This document shows, piece by piece, positions 48,813-58,219 of a stretch of 64,000 bases of DNA. The position numbers and the translations under genes were made by a program. The notes beneath the pieces were generated by a model, which saw only the letters and a program-made list of their open reading frames with translations, did not search any database and was not told where the DNA came from. The DNA is taken from the NCBI RefSeq assembly GCF_039822265.1, contig NZ_JBAJEX010000003.1, positions 1 through 64,000 on the forward strand. Reading direction: 5' to 3'. Source of the stretch: Thiobacter sp. AK1 (GTDB taxonomy: Bacteria > Pseudomonadota > Gammaproteobacteria > Burkholderiales > Thiobacteraceae). Position 1 is the first letter of the stretch. The number at the start of each line of letters is the position of its first letter.

Positions 48813-49700
48813 ATGACCGACACCACCCCGCCACCCTTCTTCAAGACCGGCCTCAAGCCGGCCACCCGCTTCGCCATCTTCGCCCTATCGTCCGTCATTC
48901 TGATGCTGGCCGATGCCCGCTTCGGCTACCTCGATCCCCTGCGCCAGGTGTTGGCGGTGATCGTCAACCCCCTCCAGCACGCGGTGAACGCGCCTGTGCG
49001 CCTGGCTGGCCAGGTCGGGGCATTCTTCGTCACCCAAGGTCGGTTGCGGCTGGAAAACGACGAGCTCAAGGAAGCACGTCTGCGGCTTTCCGGGCAGCTC
49101 ATGGAATTCCAGGCGCTACAGGCGGAAAATGCCCATCTACGCGCTCTGTTCAAGGCACGCGAACGCTATGGCACTCGCGTTACGCTGGCAGAGATCCTCT
49201 ACTCGGAACGTGATCCCTTCGCGCGCAAGATCATCATTGACCGGGGCAGCCTCCATCACGTGGTGCCGGGCCAGGTGGTGGTGGACGAGGTGGGCGTAGT
49301 CGGGCAAGTCACCCGGGTCTATCCCGGCGTGAGCGAAGTCACCCTGATCACCGACAAAAACCAGGCCGTGCCGGTGCAGAACCTGCGCAACGGACTGCGC
49401 GCGGTGGTGTTCGGTAGCGGGCAGGACGGTAGCCTTACCGTGCCCTTCATGCCCATCCATGCGGATCTGCAGCCTGGGGATCAGTTGGTTACTTCGGGCC
49501 TCGACGGCATCTATCCGCCGGGACTACCAGTGGCGACGGTGCTGCGCGTGGAACGCAACGCCGCCTATCCCTTCGCGCGCATCACTTGTCTGCCGGTGGC
49601 CGGCGTTGATCGGCATCGCCAGGTACTGGTGCTGGCGAGCCTCGCGCCCGCGCCGCCGCCCCGCCCCCAGCCCGTGGAGGTAAGCCGTGGCAAGCGCTAA
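48813..49700 (+). CDS. mreC: Rod-shape protein MreC
   Basis: 295 residues. One membrane helix (about 18-35), a coiled coil (LENDELKEARLRLSGQLMEF), then the periplasmic double beta barrel (PFARKIIIDRGSLHHVVPGQ, SGLDGIYPPGLPVATV). It links MreB to PBP2/RodA. The stop lies within the start of mreD (14-base overlap). Confidence 0.95.
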   Translation: MTDTTPPPFFKTGLKPATRFAIFALSSVILMLADARFGYLDPLRQVLAVIVNPLQHAVNAPVRLAGQVGAFFVTQGRLRLENDELKEARLRLSGQLMEFQALQAENAHLRALFKARERYGTRVTLAEILYSERDPFARKIIIDRGSLHHVVPGQVVVDEVGVVGQVTRVYPGVSEVTLITDKNQAVPVQNLRNGLRAVVFGSGQDGSLTVPFMPIHADLQPGDQLVTSGLDGIYPPGLPVATVLRVERNAAYPFARITCLPVAGVDRHRQVLVLASLAPAPPPRPQPVEVSRGKR

Positions 49701-50226
49701 TCCCCCTCGCTCGGTGCTCGCGCGTCCGCCGCGCACACGCTTCATCGTTCTGACTCTGACGCTTTCGCTTATGGCCAATCTGCTGCCATGGAATGGCATA
49801 GCGGTGCTGTTGTGGCCAGACCTGGTCGCGCTGGTGCTCCTCTACTGGATGATCCATTACCCACGCCGGGTGGGCCTTGCAAGCGCCTGGTTCCTGGGGC
49901 TCGTCATGGACATCGCCGATGGCGTGTTGTTTGGCCAGCACGCCCTGGGCTATGTACTCATCGGCTACGCCGCGTGGCTTACGCACCGGCGGCTGCAGAC
50001 CTTCAATCCCTGGCAGCAGGCGCTCTACGTGCTGGGATTCATGCTGCTGCTCAAGCTCACCATGCTGCTGATCCGGCTCGCCTTCGGCGCGGCCTTTCCC
50101 GGCTGGCTCTACTTCGCCGGTAGCCTCACGGCTGCCGTGCTCTGGCCGCTCCTCACCCTGGTGCTGCAGCTGCCCCAGCGCAGGCCGCCGGCCGCGGCAC
50201 CGCCTTACGGTACCGCCTCGCGATGA
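49687..50226 (+). CDS. mreD: Rod-shape protein MreD
   Basis: 179 residues, five or six membrane helices: LTLSLMANLLPWNGIAVLLW, LGLVMDIADGVLFGQHALGY and a C-terminal helix. A GTG start at 49687 overlaps mreC. Needed for rod shape; small integral partner of MreC. Confidence 0.93.
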   Translation: MASANPPRSVLARPPRTRFIVLTLTLSLMANLLPWNGIAVLLWPDLVALVLLYWMIHYPRRVGLASAWFLGLVMDIADGVLFGQHALGYVLIGYAAWLTHRRLQTFNPWQQALYVLGFMLLLKLTMLLIRLAFGAAFPGWLYFAGSLTAAVLWPLLTLVLQLPQRRPPAAAPPYGTASR

Positions 50227-52130
50227 GCCGCCGACCGGAGATCCGCGACCACCAGCGCGAACTCTATTACTTCCGCATCCGGCTGGCGGTGGCCGCGAGC
50301 ATCGCCCTGGTGCTGTTCTTCGTCTTGCTCGCCCGCGCCTTCTGGCTACAGGTCCTGCAGTACGAGCACTACCATACGCTAGCCGAGGAGAACCGCATCT
50401 CCATCGTGCCCATCGTGCCCAACCGCGGATTGATCCTGGATCGCAATGGCGCGGTGCTCGCCCACAACTATTCCGCTTACACGCTGGAGATCACGCCAAG
50501 CAAGGTGGAAGGGGGACTGGACAAGACCATTGACGCCCTGGCCGAACTGATCGAGATCACGCCCCGGGATCGCAAGCGCTTCCGCAAGCTGCTGGAAGAG
50601 AGCAAGAACTTCGAGACACTGCCCATCCGCACTCGCCTCAATGACGTGGAGATCGCCCGCTTCGCGGCCAACCGCTACCGCTTCCCTGGGGTGGACATCC
50701 ACGCCCGCCTGTTCCGGCACTATCCCCAGGGAGAGATCACTTCCCACGTGGTGGGCTACATCGGCCGGATCAACGATGCGGATCTGAAACGGCTCGAAGA
50801 GATGGAGCTGTTGCCCAACTACCGCGGTTCCGACTACATCGGCAAGGCAGGCTTGGAGCAAAGCTACGAGCAGGCGCTACACGGCACCACCGGTTTCGAG
50901 CGGGTGGAGACCGATGCCGCAGGCCGCGCAGTGCGCACCCTGTCGCGTACCCCACCGATTTCCGGCAACAATCTCACCTTGCACCTGGATCTGAAACTCC
51001 AGCAGGTGGCAGAGCAGGCCTTCGGCAGTTTCCGTGGAGCGCTGATCGCCCTCGATCCCCGCACCGGCGGTGTGCTCGCCTTTCTGTCCAAGCCTGGCTA
51101 CGACACCAACCTCTTCATCGACGGCATCGACCCCATGAACTGGCAGGCGCTCAACGATTCGCCGGACAAGCCCCTGATCAACCGTGCCATGCATGGCATG
51201 TATCCGCCGGGCTCCACTTTCAAGCCTTTCATGGCCCTGGCGGCACTGGAGCTCAAGAAACGTTCCCCCAGCTATACCATCGCCGACCCGGGCTATTTCA
51301 GCCTCCCGGGCAGCAGTCACCGCTACCGGGATTGGAAGCCCGGCGGCCACGGCATGGTCAATCTGCACAAGTCCATCGTCGTTTCCTGCGATACCTACTA
51401 CTATGGGCTGGCGGTGGATATGGGCATCGACGCCATCCACGATTTCATGGCTCACTTCGGTTTTGGCCGCAAGACGGGCATCGACATCGAAGGCGAGCGT
51501 GCCGGCCTGCTTCCGTCCCAGGAATGGAAATGGAAGCGCTTCAAGCAGAAGTGGTTCGTGGGCGACACGGTGAGTGTGGGCATCGGTCAGGGCTACATGC
51601 TGGCCACGCCGCTGCAGCTCGCGGTTGCGGTGGCCACCCTCGCCAATGGCGGCCGCGAGATGCGGCCACACCTGGTGCGGGAGATCCAGAACGCCAAGAC
51701 CGGCGCGGTAACCCCGGTGAAACCGGAGCTTATCTCCGAGTTGCCGGTGAACCCGGAGAACCTCGAGCGGGTGAAGGCGGCCATGGTGGACGTGACCCGT
51801 CCCGGCGGTACCGCAGCCCGCGCCGGGGCAGGCGCGCCCTACACGATGGCGGGCAAGACCGGCACGGCCCAGGTGATCGGCATGAAGCAGGGGGAGAAAT
51901 ACGTGGAGAGCCGGGTGGCGGAGCGCCACCGCGACCATGCCTTGTTCATCGCCTTCGCGCCGGCCGAGGATCCCCGGATCGCCGTCGCGGTGCTAGTGGA
52001 AAACGGCGGCCACGGCGGCTCCACCGCCGCCCCCATCGCCCGCGCCGTGTTCGACTACTACCTGTTGGGCAAGCGTCCGGCCGGTGCCGCTGCCACCGAG
52101 GAAGGCGCGCAGGAGAACGGGGATGATTAG
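50223..52130 (+). CDS. mrdA: Penicillin-binding protein 2 (elongasome transpeptidase)
   Basis: 635 residues. Membrane helix (about 22-45), PBP dimer domain, then transpeptidase with active Ser in PPGSTFKPFMAL, SxN motif SCDTYYYGLA and KTG in MAGKTGTAQVIG. It crosslinks side-wall peptidoglycan with RodA. ATG overlaps mreD by four bases; its end overlaps rodA by eight. Confidence 0.96.
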   Translation: MSRRPEIRDHQRELYYFRIRLAVAASIALVLFFVLLARAFWLQVLQYEHYHTLAEENRISIVPIVPNRGLILDRNGAVLAHNYSAYTLEITPSKVEGGLDKTIDALAELIEITPRDRKRFRKLLEESKNFETLPIRTRLNDVEIARFAANRYRFPGVDIHARLFRHYPQGEITSHVVGYIGRINDADLKRLEEMELLPNYRGSDYIGKAGLEQSYEQALHGTTGFERVETDAAGRAVRTLSRTPPISGNNLTLHLDLKLQQVAEQAFGSFRGALIALDPRTGGVLAFLSKPGYDTNLFIDGIDPMNWQALNDSPDKPLINRAMHGMYPPGSTFKPFMALAALELKKRSPSYTIADPGYFSLPGSSHRYRDWKPGGHGMVNLHKSIVVSCDTYYYGLAVDMGIDAIHDFMAHFGFGRKTGIDIEGERAGLLPSQEWKWKRFKQKWFVGDTVSVGIGQGYMLATPLQLAVAVATLANGGREMRPHLVREIQNAKTGAVTPVKPELISELPVNPENLERVKAAMVDVTRPGGTAARAGAGAPYTMAGKTGTAQVIGMKQGEKYVESRVAERHRDHALFIAFAPAEDPRIAVAVLVENGGHGGSTAAPIARAVFDYYLLGKRPAGAAATEEGAQENGDD

Positions 52131-53217
52131 ACGCTGGTTGGCGCGCAGCGCGCGCCACGTGGATGGCGTGCTGCTCGCCCTGGTGGGAGCCGTACTGCTT
52201 CTGGGACTGGGAATCCTCTACAGCGCCTCGGGCCAGGACACCGCCCGTGTAGTGAACCAGATGCTCAACATCTTGCTCGCGCTCGCCATCATGTGGGCGG
52301 TGGCCAATGTGCCGCCCCAGCATCTCATGCGTTTCGCCCTGCCCACCTATCTCGTGGGCCTGCTACTGTTGGTGGCGGTGGCGCTGTTTGGCGAGGTGAG
52401 CAAGGGCGCGCGCCGTTGGCTAGACCTGGGCATAACCCGTATCCAGCCATCGGAATTGATGAAGATCGGGGTACCGCTCATGCTTGCCTGGTATCTGGAC
52501 AAGCACGAGAAGGGGCTGCGCCTGCGGGACTTCGTCGTGGCCGCGGTGATCCTCGCGCTGCCGGTGGCCTTGATTGCCAAGCAGCCGGACCTGGGCACGG
52601 CGCTACTCATCTCGGCCTCCGGTTTCTACGTGTTGTTCCTGGCGGGCATTGGCTGGCGGGTAATCCTGGGGCTGGCGGTGGCAGGCGCAGCCATGCTGCC
52701 GGTGGTCTGGTCTTTGCTTCACGACTACCAACGGCAGCGCGTGCTGACCCTGCTCGACCCCAGCCAAGATCCCTTGGGGGCAGGCTATCACATCATCCAG
52801 TCCACCATCGCCCTCGGCTCCGGTGGCCTGCTGGGCAAGGGCTGGCTACACGGCACCCAGGCCCATCTGGACTTCCTGCCGGAGCGCCACACCGATTTCA
52901 TCTTCGCGGTGCTGGGGGAGGAGTTCGGGCTAATGGGCATCCTGGTTTTGGTGGCTCTCTATTTCGCCATCCTCGCCCGGGGACTGTTGATCGCTGGCAA
53001 CGCCCCATCCCTGTTCGGCCGCCTGATGGCGGGCAGCATCACCCTCACCTTCGGCACCTACGCCGTGGTGAACATGGGCATGGTATCCGGCATCCTGCCC
53101 GTGGTAGGCGTGCCGTTGCCCCTTGTGAGCTATGGGGGCACAGCGATGGTGACGCTCCTGATGGGCTTTGGTATTTTGATGAGCGTAGCCACCCACCGGA
53201 GACTGGTGAAGACATGA
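52123..53217 (+). CDS. rodA: Peptidoglycan glycosyltransferase RodA
   Basis: 364 residues, SEDS family, ten membrane helices. Seen: KGARRWLDLGITRIQPSELM, KQPDLGTALLI, HGTQAHLDFLPERHTDFIFA with the conserved Asp, and PVVGVPLPLVSYGGTAM. It polymerises glycan strands for PBP2. ATG 52123 lies inside the end of mrdA. Confidence 0.96.
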   Translation: MIRRWLARSARHVDGVLLALVGAVLLLGLGILYSASGQDTARVVNQMLNILLALAIMWAVANVPPQHLMRFALPTYLVGLLLLVAVALFGEVSKGARRWLDLGITRIQPSELMKIGVPLMLAWYLDKHEKGLRLRDFVVAAVILALPVALIAKQPDLGTALLISASGFYVLFLAGIGWRVILGLAVAGAAMLPVVWSLLHDYQRQRVLTLLDPSQDPLGAGYHIIQSTIALGSGGLLGKGWLHGTQAHLDFLPERHTDFIFAVLGEEFGLMGILVLVALYFAILARGLLIAGNAPSLFGRLMAGSITLTFGTYAVVNMGMVSGILPVVGVPLPLVSYGGTAMVTLLMGFGILMSVATHRRLVKT

Positions 53218-54098
53218 GGCGGGCGCATCCTTCCAGGCGAGCAGCAAGCGGCTTCGCGCTGGCTTTGTTGCTTCTGGCCGGCTGCGCCAGCGCGCCCGCA
53301 CCGAGTCCGCGCGCCGCCTCCGGCGGGGGTGCGATCGCGTCCGAGAAACCCACGCCAGCCGTGGCGCGCCCGGGGGGCTATTACCAAGACGACGGCCCCG
53401 GGGACAACCCGCCTGCCGACCTCGAGCGCATCCCGGACGCCGAGCCCAAAGCGGAACCCTTGCACCGCTTCGCCAACAATCCCTACATCGTCTTCGGCCG
53501 CACCTACGTCCCGGACGTGAGTGGACGGCCTTATGTGGCGGAGGGTATCGCCTCCTGGTATGGACGCAAGTTCCATGGGGCGCGTACTTCCAGCGGCGAG
53601 CCATACGACATGTATGCCATGACCGCCGCCCATCCCACCCTACCCATCCCCAGCTACGCGCGGGTGACCAATTTGGCCAACGGCAAGTCGGTGATCGTGC
53701 GCATCAATGATCGGGGGCCCTTCCACAGCGACCGTCTGATCGACCTGTCCTACACCGCCGCTTACAAGCTGGGGCTGGTACGCACCGGCAGCGGCCGCGT
53801 GCGGGTGGAGAGCATCGATCCAGCGAACTGGAATAACAATGCCATCGCCACCGCGGCCGAGACAGACGACGCGGCCTGGTGGGTGCAGCTGGGTGCTTTC
53901 AGCCTGGCTAGCAACGCGGAGCAGATGTTGAGCCGCGTCAAAGTCCAGGTGGCAGCGCTTGCCGACCGGTTGCGCCTAGTGGAAGGCGAAGGCGTGGTGC
54001 GTCTGCGCGCAGGCCCTTTCGCAAGTCGCAGCGAGGCCGACGAAGCCGCGGCCTTGGTGCGCCGCCTCACCGAGCTCGCACCCTTGGTGATCCGGTGA
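53214..54098 (+). CDS. rlpA: Rare lipoprotein A, septal-ring lytic transglycosylase
   Basis: 294 residues. Lipoprotein signal ending LLLLAGC, a disordered Pro/Ala stretch, the double-psi beta-barrel domain (EGIASWYGRKFHGARTSSGE with the catalytic region, VIVRINDRGPF, IDLSYTAAYKLG) and a C-terminal SPOR domain (WWVQLGAFSLASNAEQM) that binds denuded glycan. It overlaps rodA by four bases (ATGA). Confidence 0.94.
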   Translation: MRRAHPSRRAASGFALALLLLAGCASAPAPSPRAASGGGAIASEKPTPAVARPGGYYQDDGPGDNPPADLERIPDAEPKAEPLHRFANNPYIVFGRTYVPDVSGRPYVAEGIASWYGRKFHGARTSSGEPYDMYAMTAAHPTLPIPSYARVTNLANGKSVIVRINDRGPFHSDRLIDLSYTAAYKLGLVRTGSGRVRVESIDPANWNNNAIATAAETDDAAWWVQLGAFSLASNAEQMLSRVKVQVAALADRLRLVEGEGVVRLRAGPFASRSEADEAAALVRRLTELAPLVIR

Positions 54099-54210
54099 AA
54101 GCCAGGCCGGCTCACTAAAGCGCATCGCGCCTCCGCGCAAATAAGCGTGGACGGCTCCCCCACCTCTCCCTAGAATTTGGCCTTTTGCCGCCTCTGCCCT
54201 GCCTCGCCCC

Positions 54211-55653
54211 ATGACCGTCGTCCAGGATGGCAAACCCCACGAAAACGTCCAGGCGTCCCTGCACGAGGTGCAGGAACTCCTGCGCAAGGCCGAGCTCGTC
54301 GAGTCCCTGGTGCACAAGCAGGCAATGCCGCGTCACGAGCTGGTGGAATCCCTCGTCCACAAGCAGAACCTGGCGGCCCTGCAAAAGAAGCTGGATGAGC
54401 TGCATCCCGCCGACGTGGCCTACATCCTTGAGGCCCTGCCTCTTGAGCAACGGCTCAAGGTTTGGGATCTGGTCAAGGCGGAACGCGACGGCGAAATCCT
54501 GCTGGAGGTCTCGGATGCGGTGCGCGAGACCCTCATCAAGCACATGGATTCGGAGGAGCTGCTCGCTGCCGCCGAAACCCTGGACACGGATGAGATCGCC
54601 GACCTGGCGCCAGACCTGCCCAAGGACGTCATCGAGGAGCTGCTCGCCTCGCTGGACGTGCAAAACCGGGCGCGCCTGCAGTCCGCCCTGTCCTACGAGG
54701 AGGACCGTGTCGGCGCGCTCATGGATTTCGACATGGTGCCGATCCGCGAGGACGTCACCCTGGAAACTGCCTTGCGTTACCTGCGCCGCCTGAAGGAGCT
54801 GCCGGACCAGACTGACAAGCTGTTCGTGGTGGACCGCAACAACGTCCTCAAGGGCGTTTTGCCCTTGAAGCGCCTACTCACCGAGGAACCGGAACAGACG
54901 GTGCGGGAGGTGATGGCGGAGGACGTGGTGGTGTTCCACCCGGAAGACGATGCGCACGAGGCGGCCCAGGCCTTTGAGCGCTATGACTTGGTGACCGCGC
55001 CGGTGGTGGACGCGCAAGGTCATCTCATCGGCCGTCTCACGGTGGATGCCGTGCTGGACTTCATCCGCGAGGAATCGGAGGCCGAAAAACTCAACCTGGC
55101 TGGTCTGCGCGAGGAAGAGGACTTGTTCGCGCCGGTGTGGAAAAGCGTGCAAAACCGGTGGACGTGGCTGGCCATCAACCTGGTCACGGCCTTCGTTGCT
55201 TCCCGCGTGATCGGCCTGTTCGAAGGCACCATCGAAAAGCTGGTGGCGCTGGCCACCTTGATGCCCATCGTCGCCGGCATCGGCGGCAATTCCGGCAACC
55301 AGACCATCACCATGATCGTGCGCGCCCTCGCCTTGGGCCAGGTGCAAGACACCAACGCCCGCAAGCTGCTATGGAAGGAACTGGGTGTGGCCGTGGTCAA
55401 CGGCCTGCTGTGGGGATCGGTGATCGGCTTGATCGCCTGGTGGCTCTACGACAACGTCGCCTTGGGCCTGGTGATGACCGCGGCCATGACCCTCAACCTG
55501 CTGCTGGCGGCCACCATGGGCGTGCTGATTCCCATGGTCATGTACAAGCTGGGACGCGATCCGGCGGTGGGATCCAGCGTCATGATCACCGCCATCACCG
55601 ACAGCGGGGGATTTTTCATCTTCCTGGGACTTGCGACGCTATTTTTGTTGTAA
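54211..55653 (+). CDS. mgtE: Magnesium transporter MgtE
   Basis: 480 residues. Cytosolic N domain (KLDELHPADVAYILEALP), two CBS domains (about 150-275; FDMVPIREDVTLETALRYL, TAPVVDAQGHLIGRLTVD), a plug helix and five membrane helices with the ion-pathway segment MPIVAGIGGNSGNQTITMIV. The N domain and CBS pair close the channel when cytosolic Mg is high. The first 40 residues contain a near-duplication (VESLVHKQ twice). Confidence 0.94.
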   Translation: MTVVQDGKPHENVQASLHEVQELLRKAELVESLVHKQAMPRHELVESLVHKQNLAALQKKLDELHPADVAYILEALPLEQRLKVWDLVKAERDGEILLEVSDAVRETLIKHMDSEELLAAAETLDTDEIADLAPDLPKDVIEELLASLDVQNRARLQSALSYEEDRVGALMDFDMVPIREDVTLETALRYLRRLKELPDQTDKLFVVDRNNVLKGVLPLKRLLTEEPEQTVREVMAEDVVVFHPEDDAHEAAQAFERYDLVTAPVVDAQGHLIGRLTVDAVLDFIREESEAEKLNLAGLREEEDLFAPVWKSVQNRWTWLAINLVTAFVASRVIGLFEGTIEKLVALATLMPIVAGIGGNSGNQTITMIVRALALGQVQDTNARKLLWKELGVAVVNGLLWGSVIGLIAWWLYDNVALGLVMTAAMTLNLLLAATMGVLIPMVMYKLGRDPAVGSSVMITAITDSGGFFIFLGLATLFLL

Positions 55654-55719
55654 AGTCAAACTTCCCGCAGCCCACGCGGGATGCGGAGAACGAGCAATCG
55701 CCGGGGGCAACCTCCACCC

Positions 55720-57096
55720 ATGCAATACGACCTGATCGTGATCGGCTCCGGGCCGGGCGGAAACCGCGCCGCTGTCCTTGCCGCCAGTCACGGACTCAAG
55801 GTCGCCATCATCGAGAAAGCCGAGTGGGGCGGCTGTGGCGGAAACCGCGGCTATCTGCCCAAGCATGACTGGCATCACACCGCCAAGCTGCTCCTCGCTG
55901 CCAAAGGCTTCGCCCGACGCGGCATCCACGGCAGCGTCAGCGGTGATCTCGCCGGGGCCTGGGAACATGCACGCAAACTCGCCCGCTCGGTACGCGATAC
56001 CCAGATCGCGCAGATGAAGCGCCTGGGCATCAACGGCTTTGCCGCCACTGCTTCCTTCGTCGATCCCCATACCATCGCCCTGGATGGACGTGACCGCCTC
56101 AGCGCCCGCCAGTTCGTCGTCGCCACCGGCTCCGCGCCCTACGTACCCAAGCCCTTCTTCATCACGGCACAGCGTGTGCTCACCACCGATGAGCTGTTCA
56201 GCCAGCCGCCGCCCGCGGGCAAGCGCGTGACCATCGTCGGCTCGGGCGCCGTCGCCACCGAATTCGCCTTCATCCTGACCATGTTGGGGCGCGAAGTTAC
56301 CTGGGTGGCCCACAATCCTCCCCTGTCCCATTCCCGCTTCAGTGCCGCCGCCTTGCAGCGTCTAAACGAGCGCCTACGCCGCCACGGTATCGAAGCGCGC
56401 GTCGGGGCGCGTCCCGAAGCGGTGGAAATGCCGCCCGAGGGCGTACGCGTGATCCTCGCCGGCGGCGATTCCGTGCTCGCAGACTGGGTGCTGCTGGGCA
56501 CCGGCCGCCGTCCCCACACCTCGGGGCTGGCCCTGGAAGCGGCGGGCGTCAACACCGACAGCAAGGGCTTCATCAAGACCAACGAGTACATGCAAACCTC
56601 GCAACCCCACATCTATGCGGTGGGAGACGTGACCAATCCCCGCATGAGCGCAAGCCAGGCGCTGGCGGACGCGGCGGTCGCAGTGGCCAACATCCTGGCA
56701 CCGGGCTCCCGAAGGCAGGACCGGCGCGCCGTGCCGGAAGTCATTCACTCCGCCCTGGAACTGGGGCGCATTGGCGCCGCGGCGGCCGAGGAGGAGGGCT
56801 TGCTGGTGGGCAGTGCCGATTTCAGCCACAACGTCCGGGCCTTGAGTCAGGACGAGGCGGATGGCTGCGTGCGCCTGGTGGCGGACGGCAAGACAGGGGC
56901 CTTGCTGGGGGCCGAAGTGGTGGGCAGCGATGCCGCCGAGCTCATCCACCTCTTTGCCCAGCGTCTGAACCAGCCGGAGGCGCTGCGCGTCCTGGCCAAT
57001 GGTTTCTATGGCCACCCGGCGCGCGCCGAGGCGGTCTGCCAGGCAGCCCAGGGCATCGTGGCCCGACTGCCCGCGCCGGAAAAGCCAGGCGAGTGA
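55720..57096 (+). CDS. Disulfide-less dihydrolipoamide dehydrogenase-like flavoprotein
   Basis: 458 residues with the class I pyridine nucleotide-disulfide reductase layout: FAD site DLIVIGSGPGGNRAAVLAA, NAD site VTIVGSGAVATEFAFILTML, second FAD site HIYAVGDVTNPRMSAS and a dimerisation domain ending GFYGHPARAEAVCQAAQ. The redox motif CxxxxC is lost: where lipoamide dehydrogenase has GGTCLNVGCIPSK this protein has GGCGGNRGYLPKH. One Cys remains, moved by one place. It should be a flavin-dependent oxidase, quinone or transhydrogenase-type enzyme rather than a dithiol reductase. Substrate unknown. Confidence 0.82.
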   Translation: MQYDLIVIGSGPGGNRAAVLAASHGLKVAIIEKAEWGGCGGNRGYLPKHDWHHTAKLLLAAKGFARRGIHGSVSGDLAGAWEHARKLARSVRDTQIAQMKRLGINGFAATASFVDPHTIALDGRDRLSARQFVVATGSAPYVPKPFFITAQRVLTTDELFSQPPPAGKRVTIVGSGAVATEFAFILTMLGREVTWVAHNPPLSHSRFSAAALQRLNERLRRHGIEARVGARPEAVEMPPEGVRVILAGGDSVLADWVLLGTGRRPHTSGLALEAAGVNTDSKGFIKTNEYMQTSQPHIYAVGDVTNPRMSASQALADAAVAVANILAPGSRRQDRRAVPEVIHSALELGRIGAAAAEEEGLLVGSADFSHNVRALSQDEADGCVRLVADGKTGALLGAEVVGSDAAELIHLFAQRLNQPEALRVLANGFYGHPARAEAVCQAAQGIVARLPAPEKPGE

Positions 57097-57257
57097 AATT
57101 TTTCTCCGCTGAGGGAATAAACTCGCACCTCGTCCTGTTTGCTCCAATGTAATTCCCTTCAACCAACCCCTGCCGGGGTGGCGAGGTGACGCAATGGCCT
57201 TTCTGCCTGAGCCACTACCACGCCCGCCGGCGCAAGGGGCAACACTGGAGCACAGCC

Positions 57258-57683
57258 ATGCACAAGACTCTACTGCTTTTCGCTGTCTTCGCCGCTTTTT
57301 CCCTCCCCGCCCACGCGGGTCCCGCCGAAGAAGCGGCGCGTGCCCACTTTGACGCCATCGGAGCCGGCCAGGTGGACCTCATCATGGCGCAGTACGCGCC
57401 CCAGGCCGCTTTCCAGTGGGTGGGTGGCCCGCTGGATGGCGCCTATGGCGGGGCGGAAGCGATCCGCGAAGTCTGGAGCCGCTTCGCCAAGAACGCGCCC
57501 TATACGGTGACCGTCGCGCGCCTCGAGGAATCCGCCAACGACAAGGGCGCGACCGTCACCGCCAACGTCCAGTTCCAGGGCAAAAGCACGGTCAAGGTGC
57601 GCTACGTGCTGGTGTACCGGGATGGCAAGCTGGTCAACGAAGTCTGGCAGGTGGATCCTAAACTCGCCGTCAGCGCCTATTGA
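57258..57683 (+). CDS. Secreted NTF2-like protein
   Basis: 141 residues. Signal peptide ending PAHA, then a SnoaL/NTF2-like cone fold (AARAHFDAIGAGQVDLIMAQ, FQWVGGPLDGAYGGAEAIRE, VYRDGKLVNEVWQVDPK). No catalytic residues can be assigned. It is the first gene before an ECF sigma factor and its anti-sigma, and overlaps the sigma gene by four bases, so it belongs to that unit. Confidence 0.8.
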   Translation: MHKTLLLFAVFAAFSLPAHAGPAEEAARAHFDAIGAGQVDLIMAQYAPQAAFQWVGGPLDGAYGGAEAIREVWSRFAKNAPYTVTVARLEESANDKGATVTANVQFQGKSTVKVRYVLVYRDGKLVNEVWQVDPKLAVSAY

Positions 57684-58219
57684 GTGAGTCGCGCAGCGTG
57701 TGGCAGCGGCGCCATCCCATCACCGAACACATCCCCCGCCTGCGTCGGTTTGCCCGGGCGCTGACGGGGGATGCCGCGCGCGCCGATGATTTGGTACAGG
57801 ACACGCTCGAGCGGGCACTCAAGAAGTTCGCCCTCTGGCGCCACGGTTCGGATTTGCGCGCCTGGCTGTTTACTGTCATGCACAATGTCTATGTCAACCA
57901 GCAGGCTGCGCGCCGCGAAGGCGCTGGCCCTGCCTGGGAAGGCGTGTCCGATGAGGATGTCCTGGAGAAACTGCCAGTAGCCCCCACCCAAGAAAAGGCG
58001 CTGGAGCTACGCGACCTGGCCGCCGCTCTTGCGCAGCTTGCGCCGGAGCAGCGCGAGGTGTTGCTGCTCGTGGGTCTGGAAGGCCTACGCTACGAAGAAG
58101 TGGCGCGGGTCCTGGGTGTGCCGCTGGGCACGGTGATGTCGCGCCTGGCACGGGGCCGTGAACGTTTGCGGCGCCTGATGGAAGGAGAGCGCTGGCCGAG
58201 CCTGCGCCGAGTGAAGTAA
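57680..58219 (+). CDS. ECF-type RNA polymerase sigma factor
   Basis: 179 residues with sigma region 2 (LRRFARALTGDAARADDLVQ, RAWLFTVMHNVYVNQ) and region 4 (LAQLAPEQREVLLLVGLEGL, RYEEVARVLGVPLGTVMSRL). Region 3 is missing, as in ECF factors. The start codon is probably TTG 57680, overlapping the previous stop. It is followed at once by a membrane anti-sigma gene. Targets are likely its own operon and the linked msrPQ genes (inference). Confidence 0.9.
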   Translation: MSESRSVWQRRHPITEHIPRLRRFARALTGDAARADDLVQDTLERALKKFALWRHGSDLRAWLFTVMHNVYVNQQAARREGAGPAWEGVSDEDVLEKLPVAPTQEKALELRDLAAALAQLAPEQREVLLLVGLEGLRYEEVARVLGVPLGTVMSRLARGRERLRRLMEGERWPSLRRVK

